From JAVJSD01 sp040219575 (lineage in GTDB: Bacteria; Planctomycetota; Planctomycetia; Pirellulales; Pirellulaceae): a DNA stretch of 59,960 nucleotides. The DNA is taken from contig JAVJSD010000117.1 in assembly GCA_040219575.1 (NCBI GenBank), positions 1 through 59,960 on the forward strand. Reading direction: 5' to 3'. The notes under the pieces are model-generated. The model was given only the letters and a program-made list of their open reading frames with translations. It was not told where the DNA came from and searched no databases. Position 1 is the stretch's first letter. The number at the start of each line of letters is the position of its first letter. The position numbers and the translations under genes are program-made. Shown here piece by piece: positions 9,538 through 16,830 of the stretch.

Positions 9538-9567
9538 AAGGCAGAAGTAAAAAGGCAAAGGGTCATA
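9538..9567. repeat. A/G-rich intergenic repeat (AAGTAAAAAGGCAAAGGG family)
   Basis: Purine-rich tract after the purL stop containing AAGTAAAAAGGCAAAGGG. Related tracts lie at 10250-10283 (reverse orientation, against the purQ start), 20965-21000 and 58330-58362. No coding signal. Confidence 0.5.
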
Positions 9568-9680
9568 GTGGAATCGCGGCGAGTGCTTGGACATCATTGG
9601 AAGTCGTACATGGCAGGGCTTCGGGCTCGTACGGTTGTCCCGCAGTCAGCGCTCGTCCTCGAAGACAAAGGTCCAGTGAC

Positions 9681-10169
9681 ATGAGAATCAAATGCGGGTT
9701 TCTCTCGTTGGTTCTGATCGCGTGCTTCGTTGACGCGGGCGCCGTCGCGTGTCAATCGAGTGACACCGAAAGGGAGCAGGTAAATCCGGCCGCACAGAGA
9801 ATTGTGGACGCTTTTGTCGCCGCGTTAAAGAAACACAACGTAGACGCCATGATGGAATGCGTGACGATTCCCTGGTCTGATCGCGGAGGAATCTATCGCT
9901 CGAAAGAGAAATTACGGGAGAGCTTTCACGGACGCTTCCGCAAGGATGATTTGTCCAAACTGGATTCGGAGTTGCTGGAAGTTCGAACTTACAAGGAGAT
10001 GCGAGAGAAATTCAAGTTCGATCCGAAGATCATAGAGCAGTTCGACGTTGTGGCCGATGACGACGATCTTTTCTTTCATTTTAAGTGGCGGCTTGGAGAC
10101 GACGAAGCGGATATCGTGTTGATCGTCCATTTAGAAGGTGAGAAGGCAAGACTTGTCGGGTTCCGTTGA
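9681..10169 (+). CDS. Small exported protein of unknown function (possible lipoprotein)
   Basis: A 162-residue protein beginning MRIKCGFLSLVLIAC. The hydrophobic leader is either a lipoprotein signal (LIAC fits a lipobox, Cys15) or an ordinary signal peptide cleaved near AVA-C. The mature part starts VNPAAQRIVDAFVAALKKHN and continues with alternating helix and strand, with two acidic stretches (VADDDDLFF; GDDEADIVLIV). The pattern of an N-terminal helix followed by strands is compatible with an NTF2/SnoaL-like fold, but that is a guess. It sits between purL and purQ in the same direction with no known link to purine synthesis. Confidence 0.65.
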   Translation: MRIKCGFLSLVLIACFVDAGAVACQSSDTEREQVNPAAQRIVDAFVAALKKHNVDAMMECVTIPWSDRGGIYRSKEKLRESFHGRFRKDDLSKLDSELLEVRTYKEMREKFKFDPKIIEQFDVVADDDDLFFHFKWRLGDDEADIVLIVHLEGEKARLVGFR

Positions 10170-10249
10170 ACAAGGCGACAGTGAAGCCGAGCCGGGCCAC
10201 AGACAACACTTCCACTTCCAAAAACGCCGCACCAGCAACGCCTCCCCAC

Positions 10250-10283
10250 TTTTACCTTTTTCCTTTTCACTTTTGCCCTTACC
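10250..10283. repeat. Pyrimidine-rich repeat ending at the purQ start
   Basis: Tract containing CCTTTTTCCTTTTCAC-type sequence, reverse complement of the A/G-rich family at 9538, 20965 and 58330. It ends 4 bases before the purQ ATG and occupies the place where a ribosome binding site would be; none is visible. Confidence 0.5.
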
Positions 10284-10286
10284 CCC

Positions 10287-11132
10287 ATGCCTCGCGTCCT
10301 CATCCTCCGCGCCCCCGGCACCAACTGCGACGTCGAAACCGCCTTCGCCTTCGAGCGCGCGGGAGGTCAACCGGATCGTGTGCATGTCAATCGGCTACTG
10401 GAAAATCCGAAGCTGGCCGAGGACTTTCAGATCCTCTGCATCCCGGGCGGATTCAGCTTCGGCGACGACATCGCCGCCGGCCGCATCCTCGCCAACCAGA
10501 TCCGCCATCACCTGGCCGACGTGCTGCAACAGTTCAAGGACGACGGCAAACTGATCCTCGGCATCTGCAACGGCTTTCAGGTGCTGATCCGCTCGGGAAG
10601 CGTGCTGTTGCCGGAGTCCGTAGACGGAAAGCCGGCGGCGACGCTCACCTGGAACGACTCCGGCCGCTTCACCGACCGCTGGGTGAACCTCCGCGTCGAC
10701 GGCTCGAAGTGCGTCTTCCTCCGCGGCATCGAACACCTCTACCTCCCCATCGCCCACGCCGAAGGCAAGTTCGTCCCCCGCGACGAACAAACCCTTCACA
10801 CACTCCAGGCAAACGAGCAACTCGCCTTGCGCTACGCCCCCGCACCACAACTCGTCGGCGCGGCCGCCCAAGCGGCATCCGCCTCCCAACCACCACTCAC
10901 CACTCACCACTCACCTGCCACCACCACTTCCAGCACCGCTGCCTTCAACCCCAACGGCTCGATTTTCGACACCGCCGGCGTCTGCGACGCCACCGGCCGC
11001 GTGTTCGGCCTGATGCCGCATCCGGAGCGGCACCTTGATTTCACGCACCATCCCCGTTGGACGCGCGGCGAAGGGGGTGAAAAACCGGACGGCTTGCTGG
11101 TATTCGAGAACGCCGTCGGTTACTTTCGATAG
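10287..11132 (+). CDS. purQ: Phosphoribosylformylglycinamidine synthase glutaminase subunit
   Basis: Class I glutamine amidotransferase that supplies ammonia to PurL. 281 residues, compared with about 230 for the short bacterial form. RAPGTNCD near the N-terminus, the nucleophile Cys94 in GICNGFQ, and His245/Glu247 in MPHPERH complete the catalytic triad. Between the barrel and the histidine segment (about residues 184-220) is a low-complexity linker rich in Ala, Ser, Thr and Pro. Part of it, QPPLTTHHSP at 201-210, is translated from the CACCACTCACC repeat found elsewhere in non-coding DNA. All catalytic residues survive, so the enzyme is probably active. No ribosome site: a pyrimidine repeat abuts the ATG. 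Confidence 0.93.
   Translation: MPRVLILRAPGTNCDVETAFAFERAGGQPDRVHVNRLLENPKLAEDFQILCIPGGFSFGDDIAAGRILANQIRHHLADVLQQFKDDGKLILGICNGFQVLIRSGSVLLPESVDGKPAATLTWNDSGRFTDRWVNLRVDGSKCVFLRGIEHLYLPIAHAEGKFVPRDEQTLHTLQANEQLALRYAPAPQLVGAAAQAASASQPPLTTHHSPATTTSSTAAFNPNGSIFDTAGVCDATGRVFGLMPHPERHLDFTHHPRWTRGEGGEKPDGLLVFENAVGYFR
10888..10918. repeat. CACCACTCACC repeat inside the purQ reading frame
   Basis: Tandem ACTCACC/CACCACT units within codons 201-210 of purQ. Identical heptamer units occur in gaps at 12935-12954, 35749-35786 and, reversed, 47829-47855 and 47900-47951. Confidence 0.7.
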
Positions 11133-11145
11133 CCTGCATTCTCGA

Positions 11146-11196
11146 AAGTAGGGCAGGCTCTTAGCCTGCCGTGGTGGGCAAGATGCCTGCCCTACG
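11146..11196. repeat. GGCAGGC...GCCTGCC hairpin element, copy 1
   Basis: After purQ, GTAGGGCAGGC at 11148-11158 pairs with GCCTGCCCTAC at 11185-11195, with a nested AGGCTC-AGCCTGCC arm. A smaller pair, TACTTTCGA and TCGAAAGTA, lies at 11121-11149. A related element is at 26068-26153. It could end the purQ transcript, but no T-run follows. Confidence 0.55.
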
Positions 11197-11223
11197 CAGT
11201 CCCCGCCGCCAAAGGATCTGCCC

Positions 11224-12861
11224 GTGCTGTTCGCCCTCGCCTGGCAAGATCACGCCGTCATCATCGTTTACCTGGTGGGGATGATCGGTCTGGGCGTCTG
11301 GCTGTCGCGGCGGCAGAAGAGCGACGCCGACTACTTCCTCGGCGGGCGGCGCATGCCCTGGTTCGCGGTCGGCATGAGTGTGATCGCCTCGCTGCTATCG
11401 AGCCTCACGTACCTTTCGGAACCCGGTGAAGTCTGGCGAGCCGGCTTCACCAACCTGGTCGGCAAAATGCTGGCCATCCCGCTGGAAGTCTTCATCGTGT
11501 GGGGGCTGTGCATCCCGTTCATGATGCGGTTCCGCTTCACCTCGGCCTACGAGTACCTCGAGCACCGCTTCAACCGCACCGCCCGGCTGTTGGGCGTCGT
11601 CTTCTTTATCGTGCTGGTCGTGTTGTGGATGGGTTTCGTGGTGCTCGCCTCGTCGCGGGCGCTGGTGACCGTCTCCGGCCTCGAGTTGTGGCAGGTGATC
11701 TTCACGGTCGGCATCGTCGCCACGTTGTACACAACGCTGGGCGGTTTGCGGGCCGTTATCTGGACCGATGTCGTGCAGGTGCTGCTGCTGGTCGGCGGCG
11801 GCGTGTTCGTCATCTTCTACATCGCCTTCACCACGGGTAGCTGGCTGCCCGAATGGTACGCGAACATGGTCGAGCACCTGGAGGCGAGCGGGCACAATCA
11901 ATCGATCACGCTGTTCAGTTTCGATCCGCGCGTCCGCACAAGCCTCATCACGGTGGCCACCAGCATGTGCATCTGGCACATCTGCACGCACACCAGCAAT
12001 CAGATGACCGTGCAGCGATACTTCAGCACCCGCGACGCCCGGGCGGCCCGGCGGAGTTTCCTGACGGGCACGTTGTTCGGCGTGGGCTTGAACCTGATGC
12101 TGTCGCTGGTCGGCATGGCCCTCTTGTTTTATTACCTCGGCGAAGGGCATCCACTCGAAGAAGGACTGAACCCTGATGTTCGCTCGGATCAGGATCTCAT
12201 CTTTCCTACCTTCGCGGTGCATCGCTTGCCGCCCGGTTTTGGGGGGGCGATTCTCGCGGCGCTGTTGGCGGCGGCGATGTCGAGCATCGACTCGGGCATC
12301 AATTCGATCGCCACGGTGGTGGCGGTCGAGGCGAGTCGCAAGGAGAAGGTGCACCACGAACACGTGTCCTCGGCTCGCTGGCTGACGCTGATCGGCGGGC
12401 TGTTCATCACCGTGGCCGCCTATGGCCTCGACTTCCTGCCGGGCGATCTGGGCATCATGGATTCGATGCCGCGGACGTTCAACGCGGTCACCGCGCCGCT
12501 GGGCGGATTGTTCCTGGTGGGAATCTTTTTACCCAGGGCGGGCGGCCGAGCGGCGGTTGTCGGGGCGATCTGCGGACTGCTGACGAGCATCGTCATCGGC
12601 TACTTCCACATCCTCGTGGGCAACCTGGTGACGTGGAAAGTGCTAAGCACCTCGCAGGTCAGCGAGTGGGGCTTGCTCGAAGAGAGCGGCAAGTATGCGG
12701 AGCTAAGCCCCTTTTGGGTGATGCCGTGCGCCCTCTTGGCGACGTTCCTGGTTTCGCTGCTGGTGAGTTTCATCGACCGCCACGACGGCAAGAGTCTCGC
12801 CGGACTGACCTGGTCCACCCGGCATCAGCCCTCGCCGCTGACCGAGAAGATTAAGGAGTAG
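11224..12861 (+). CDS. Sodium:solute symporter family transporter
   Basis: SSS-family Na+-coupled transporter, 545 residues, about 13 hydrophobic helices. Typical signatures: LVGMIGLGVWLSRRQKSDADYFLGGRRMPW at the start (shown here only in part), GGLRAVIWTDVVQ in the middle and LAAAMSSIDSGINSIATV for helix 8. Unlike the other symporter at 2200 it has no large hydrophilic insertion. It starts with GTG; AAAGGA lies 8 bases upstream. The Gfo/Idh/MocA oxidoreductase immediately downstream suggests a sugar or polyol substrate, but this is inference from context only. Confidence 0.9.
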   Translation: MLFALAWQDHAVIIVYLVGMIGLGVWLSRRQKSDADYFLGGRRMPWFAVGMSVIASLLSSLTYLSEPGEVWRAGFTNLVGKMLAIPLEVFIVWGLCIPFMMRFRFTSAYEYLEHRFNRTARLLGVVFFIVLVVLWMGFVVLASSRALVTVSGLELWQVIFTVGIVATLYTTLGGLRAVIWTDVVQVLLLVGGGVFVIFYIAFTTGSWLPEWYANMVEHLEASGHNQSITLFSFDPRVRTSLITVATSMCIWHICTHTSNQMTVQRYFSTRDARAARRSFLTGTLFGVGLNLMLSLVGMALLFYYLGEGHPLEEGLNPDVRSDQDLIFPTFAVHRLPPGFGGAILAALLAAAMSSIDSGINSIATVVAVEASRKEKVHHEHVSSARWLTLIGGLFITVAAYGLDFLPGDLGIMDSMPRTFNAVTAPLGGLFLVGIFLPRAGGRAAVVGAICGLLTSIVIGYFHILVGNLVTWKVLSTSQVSEWGLLEESGKYAELSPFWVMPCALLATFLVSLLVSFIDRHDGKSLAGLTWSTRHQPSPLTEKIKE

Positions 12862-12862
12862 G

Positions 12863-12954
12863 ATTTCAGATTTCAGATTTCAGATTGCAGAACTGCGACG
12901 GCGGAGCCGTCGGCTTGGAACTGCCGGCGCTACCCTCACCACTCACCACTCACC
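12863..12954. repeat. Composite of three short repeats before the oxidoreductase gene
   Basis: Three units in a row: a tandem ATTTCAG array (12863-12886), a CGACGGCGGAGCCGTCGG hairpin with the CTTGG tail (12896-12918), and tandem CTCACCACT units (12935-12954). The last unit ends 3 bases before the ATG of the next gene, leaving no room for a ribosome binding site. Each unit recurs, or has relatives, elsewhere in the window. Confidence 0.65.
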
Positions 12955-12957
12955 AAA

Positions 12958-14046
12958 ATGCTCGGCCACTTGCCGCAACTGCCGCAGAATCTCAGCACGC
13001 CGATCGGCTGTATCGGCGCAGGATTCATCATGGCCGACTGCCACCTGGTGGCGTACCGGCAGGCGGGGCTGAATCCGGTGGCGATCAGTTCGCGCACGCC
13101 GGAGCGGGCAAGGCAGGTCGCACAGCGACACGGCATCGGCAAGGTGTACGACTCGTATCAAGAGTTGCTCGCCGATCCACTCGTCGAAGTCGTCGACATC
13201 GCCGTGCCGCCCGATGTGCAGATCGACGTCGTCCGCGATGCGGTCCGGCACAACGATCATCTTCGCGGCATCCTGGCGCAGAAGCCGCTTGGTGTCGACT
13301 TCGCGGAGGCCAAGGAGATCGTGCGGTTGTGCGAGGAGGCGGGCGTCGCGCTGGCCGTCAACCAGAACATGCGCTACGACCAATCGATCCGTGCCTGCAA
13401 ACACCTGCTCGAGCGCGGCGACTTGGGCGAGCCGGTGCTGGCCACCATCGACATGCGGGCCATCCCGCACTGGATGCCCTGGCAACAGCGGCTCGGCTGG
13501 GTGACGCTGCGGATCATGTCGATCCACCACCTCGACGCCTTCCGTTACCTGTTCGGCGATCCCGAGCGGGTTTTCGCCAGTGTGCGGCCCGATCCCCGCA
13601 CGGCCCAGAAGTTCCCGCACGACGACGGCATCTGCTTGTATATCCTGGAGTACGCCAACGGACTGCGGGCTGCGTCGTGGGACGACGTCTGGACCGGGCC
13701 CGCGCGGGAAGGGGCCGAGGCCGACATCGGCATCCGTTGGCGGGTCGAGGGAACCGAAGGCATGGCCCGGGGCACCATCGGCTGGCCCGACTATCCAACT
13801 CCCACGCCCAGCACGCTCGACTACACGACTTGTCGAGACCCGGGCCAGTGGCACAAGCCACGCTGGAAAGAGGTCTGGTTTCCCGACGCTTTTCTCGGCC
13901 CGATGGCGCAGCTCCTCTGCGCACTCGAATCGGGCGAGGAGCCCGAAATCAGCGGCCGCGACAACCTGCGGACCATGGCCCTGGTGGAAGCCTGCTACCA
14001 ATCGACGCGCGAACACCGGGCCATATCGCTCGAAGAGGTAAAATAG
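12958..14046 (+). CDS. Gfo/Idh/MocA family oxidoreductase
   Basis: NAD(P)-dependent sugar or inositol-type dehydrogenase, cytoplasmic, 362 residues. An N-terminal Rossmann domain starts with IGCIGAGFIMADCHL; the family EKP-type catalytic motif appears as AQKPLGVDFAEAKEIV (around residue 108). The C-terminal alpha/beta domain carries SIHHLDAFRYLFGDP. The substrate is unknown. It follows a sodium symporter in the same direction, a pairing that suggests uptake and oxidation of one carbohydrate-like compound. No signal peptide, unlike many planctomycete family members. The start codon is abutted by tandem CTCACC repeats. Confidence 0.9.
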   Translation: MLGHLPQLPQNLSTPIGCIGAGFIMADCHLVAYRQAGLNPVAISSRTPERARQVAQRHGIGKVYDSYQELLADPLVEVVDIAVPPDVQIDVVRDAVRHNDHLRGILAQKPLGVDFAEAKEIVRLCEEAGVALAVNQNMRYDQSIRACKHLLERGDLGEPVLATIDMRAIPHWMPWQQRLGWVTLRIMSIHHLDAFRYLFGDPERVFASVRPDPRTAQKFPHDDGICLYILEYANGLRAASWDDVWTGPAREGAEADIGIRWRVEGTEGMARGTIGWPDYPTPTPSTLDYTTCRDPGQWHKPRWKEVWFPDAFLGPMAQLLCALESGEEPEISGRDNLRTMALVEACYQSTREHRAISLEEVK

Positions 14047-14626
14047 GGCAACTCGGAAGCCCTGGAGAAATGTTGGCGATGTGATCGTAATTCCAACCGT
14101 CGCAGTCGGTTAGCTTCCGCCAATTGCTCGGATTCGCTCATGGCAGCCGCACGCCAAGGCCTTACCGCCGCCCTGCGATCCCCCCCATGAGACGGTGGGA
14201 AGGCGATTCACCCCTTCGACTGAATTTGCACTGCAGCCCCAAACTCACTAGGTTATGGACACTTCTTCAAGATAGACAGCGGCTGGCTTCGGCCAGATTG
14301 AGGCAGGCGGCCTCGCTTGTCCACGTGTCTCTTTGCGTTTGTCGTCCCGTTTTCGTTCCGCGCCCGCGCTCTCGACAATCACGATTGCGGCGAGTTTCTT
14401 GCCCAGTGCGATTGTGCGGATGTCGATAGATAAAGGAATACTAATCAATCCGACGGCGCGGCCAACCGACCGCCGCCGTAGAATTTCAGTTGAGCCTTTT
14501 CCCCTGAGATAGCCCCATCGGCGATCGTCGTGTTCCCGTCGTGCGAAGAGATCCGCGACGAAGAGAACCGCGACGAGCGTCCGTCAGCTAGACCCTCTCT
14601 CGCCAGCCAAGGAAACGAGTCAGCTT
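14047..14626. other. 580-base gap without a supported gene
   Basis: The open frames here are short, lack ribosome sites and have no recognisable protein features. A small direct repetition (CGCGAC-GAAGAGAACCGCGACGAG) lies at about 14550-14577. This gap must hold the promoter of the oxoacid oxidoreductase operon that starts at 14627, but no convincing -35/-10 pair can be named. Confidence 0.5.
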
Positions 14627-16624
14627 ATGGCAACCGTCGAAACAACTGCTTCCCGCACCGACGACTCGCGTGAATTCACGCCCGAACAGGCGCCGGTCGA
14701 TCAGAAGTTCGAGTATCCCGGGATTCCGGTCACGTGCGACGGCGCCGAGGCGGTGGTCCACGTCGAGACGCACATCTGCCACGGCACGGGCGCGTATCCC
14801 ATCACGAGCAGCACCACCATGGGCGGCGGATTCAACGCCGCGGTGCAAAACGGCAAGACCAACCTGTGGGGCGACCCGCTCATCTTCATGGAGCCCGAGA
14901 GCGAGCACTCCTCCGCCTCGTTCTGTGAAGGCTTCGCGTTGTCGGGCGGTCGGGTGACCAACTTCACCTCGGGCCAGGGGCTGGTGTTGATGAAGGAGGT
15001 GCTGTACACGATTGCGGGCAAGCGGTTGCCGGTGGTGTTCAACATCGGCGCCCGGGCGCTGACCAGCCATTCGCTGAACGTGCACGCCGGCCACGACGAC
15101 CTGATGAGCGTGGCCGACGTCGGTTGGGGCATGTTGTTCGCCCGCAACGCGCAGGAAGCGGGCGACCTGTGCCTCATCAGCCGCCGCGCCGCGGAAGCCG
15201 CCAACACGCCGATCTTCAACGTGCAGGACGGCTTCCTCACCACGCACACCGTCGAGACGGTGCGGTTGCCGGAACCGGAGTTCATGAAGGAGTTCGTGGG
15301 CAATCCGAACGAGAAATTGATGAACTTGATGGATCCGGCCAACCCGATGATGTCGGGCGTGGTGCAGAATCAGGACTCGTACATGAAGGGCAAGATCGCC
15401 CAGCGGTGGTACTACGACCGCGTGGCGCCCGCGCTGACCGAGGCGTTCGAGGAGTTCGCCCGCAAGACGGGCCGCAAGTACGACTTCCTGATGCCGTACC
15501 GCTGCGAGGACGCGGAGTACATTCTGATCGGCCTGGGCGGGTACATGGAGACGGCCGAAGTGACGGTCGACTATCTGCGCAACAAGGGCGTGAAGGCCGG
15601 TTGCGTGACGATGTACTGCTTCCGCCCCTTCCCCATGCACGAGGTGGTCAACACGCTGAAGCACGCCAAGGCGATCACGGTGTACGAGCGGATGGACGAC
15701 CCGCTGTCGACCACCGGCAATCACCTGACGCGCGAGATCAAGGCCGCCTTCTGCGACGCCCTGACCGGCCAGATGGGCCACGAGAAGATCGAACGCATCC
15801 CGCGGATTTATCACGGCGCCGCGGGACTCGGCAGCCGCGACGTGCGGCCGGCCGACATCATCGTCACCTTCGACAACATGATGCACGACGGGCAGGACTA
15901 CTTCTGCGTCGGCATCGACCATCCGCTGTCGCTGAAGCGGAAGGAGGATCCCGACCTGCGACCGCCCGGCGGCTTCTCGATGCGCGGCCATTCGGTGGGC
16001 GGCTTCGGTTCGGTGACCACCAACAAGGTCATCGCCACCATCGCCGGCGAGGTGTTCGGCAAGGACGTGCAGGCTTATCCCAAGTACGGTTCGGAAAAGA
16101 AAGGCTTGCCGACGACGTACTACCTGACGATCGCCGATTCGCACATTCTCACGCACAGCGAGCTGGAGTTCGTCGATCTGGTGGTGCTCAACGACGTGAA
16201 CGCCATCCTCAGCGGCAACCCGCTCAAGGGGCTCGTCGAGGGCGGGGCCGCCTTCATGCAGTCGTCGTACACCGAACCGGCCGACGTCTGGAAGCGGATT
16301 CCCGAAGCGAAACGAAAGATCATCAAGGAGAAGAGGCTCCGCATCTACTACGCCGACACCGTGCACATCGCCCGCGAAGTGGCCTCGGTGGCCGACCTGC
16401 AGATGCGGATGCAGGGCATCGTCACGCTGGGCGCGTTTTTGAAGCTGACGCCCTATTCCCGCCAGAGCGGCATGAACGACGACCAGGTGTTCGGCGGAGT
16501 GGAGAAGGCGCTCCGCAAGTACTTCGGCAAACGCGGCGAGCGCGTCGTGCAGGACAACCTGACCTGCGTCAAACGCGGCTACACCGAGATGCGGCAGGTG
16601 CCGGAGGAAATGATTCAGGGCTGA
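14627..16624 (+). CDS. 2-oxoacid:ferredoxin oxidoreductase, alpha-gamma fusion (NifJ-like)
   Basis: First half of a two-subunit, NifJ-like pyruvate (or other 2-oxoacid):ferredoxin oxidoreductase, 665 residues. The N-terminal third is the alpha pyrimidine-binding domain (GTGAYPITSSTTMGGG; ESEHSSASFCEGFALSGG; TSGQGLVLMKEVLYTIAG). The middle, with CRPFPMHEVVNTLKHAK, is the transketolase C-terminal-like domain. The last 200 residues (RGHSVGGFGSVTTNKVIATI onward) are the gamma domain. TPP and Fe-S domains are on the next gene, so the enzyme needs both. Substrate is inferred from NifJ-like segments in the partner and could be a 2-oxoacid other than pyruvate. An 18-base tandem duplication spans the stop codon. 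Confidence 0.88.
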   Translation: MATVETTASRTDDSREFTPEQAPVDQKFEYPGIPVTCDGAEAVVHVETHICHGTGAYPITSSTTMGGGFNAAVQNGKTNLWGDPLIFMEPESEHSSASFCEGFALSGGRVTNFTSGQGLVLMKEVLYTIAGKRLPVVFNIGARALTSHSLNVHAGHDDLMSVADVGWGMLFARNAQEAGDLCLISRRAAEAANTPIFNVQDGFLTTHTVETVRLPEPEFMKEFVGNPNEKLMNLMDPANPMMSGVVQNQDSYMKGKIAQRWYYDRVAPALTEAFEEFARKTGRKYDFLMPYRCEDAEYILIGLGGYMETAEVTVDYLRNKGVKAGCVTMYCFRPFPMHEVVNTLKHAKAITVYERMDDPLSTTGNHLTREIKAAFCDALTGQMGHEKIERIPRIYHGAAGLGSRDVRPADIIVTFDNMMHDGQDYFCVGIDHPLSLKRKEDPDLRPPGGFSMRGHSVGGFGSVTTNKVIATIAGEVFGKDVQAYPKYGSEKKGLPTTYYLTIADSHILTHSELEFVDLVVLNDVNAILSGNPLKGLVEGGAAFMQSSYTEPADVWKRIPEAKRKIIKEKRLRIYYADTVHIAREVASVADLQMRMQGIVTLGAFLKLTPYSRQSGMNDDQVFGGVEKALRKYFGKRGERVVQDNLTCVKRGYTEMRQVPEEMIQG

Positions 16625-16647
16625 TCGACGATTCAGGGCTGATCGAC
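16612..16647 (+). repeat. 18-bp tandem duplication across a stop codon
   Basis: GATTCAGGGCTGATCGAC occurs twice in a row at 16612-16629 and 16630-16647. The first copy contains the TGA that ends the alpha-gamma subunit. Perfect identity suggests a recent duplication. Confidence 0.9.
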
Positions 16648-16673
16648 GCGCCGGGAAGAGTTCGACCTCAACT

Positions 16674-16817
16674 CCTAATGACCAATGACCAAGCACCAAT
16701 GACGAAAGACAGACAAAGCCTCTGACTTGGAAGAGACATCATCTCGATTAGTCATTGGGATTTGGTCATTGGTCATTTACGCAAAACGCAAAACGCACAA
16801 CGCACAACCACACAACA
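16674..16817. repeat. Inverted TAATGACCAATGACCAA arms and ACGCAAA tandem
   Basis: Between the two oxidoreductase genes, TAATGACCAATGACCAA (about 16676-16692) faces TTGGTCATTGGTCATT (about 16761-16776), able to form a stem with a loop of roughly 70 bases. A tandem ACGCAAA/ACGCACA tract follows (16779-16817) and runs to within 14 bases of the next ATG. It may reduce or regulate read-through to the beta subunit. Confidence 0.6.
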
Positions 16818-16830
16818 GGGTGTTTCACTT

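Noticed and set aside
14124..14429. 101-codon frame in the gap before the oxidoreductase
   Set aside because: Composition is Arg/Ser/Leu-rich without structure, and no ribosome site is present.
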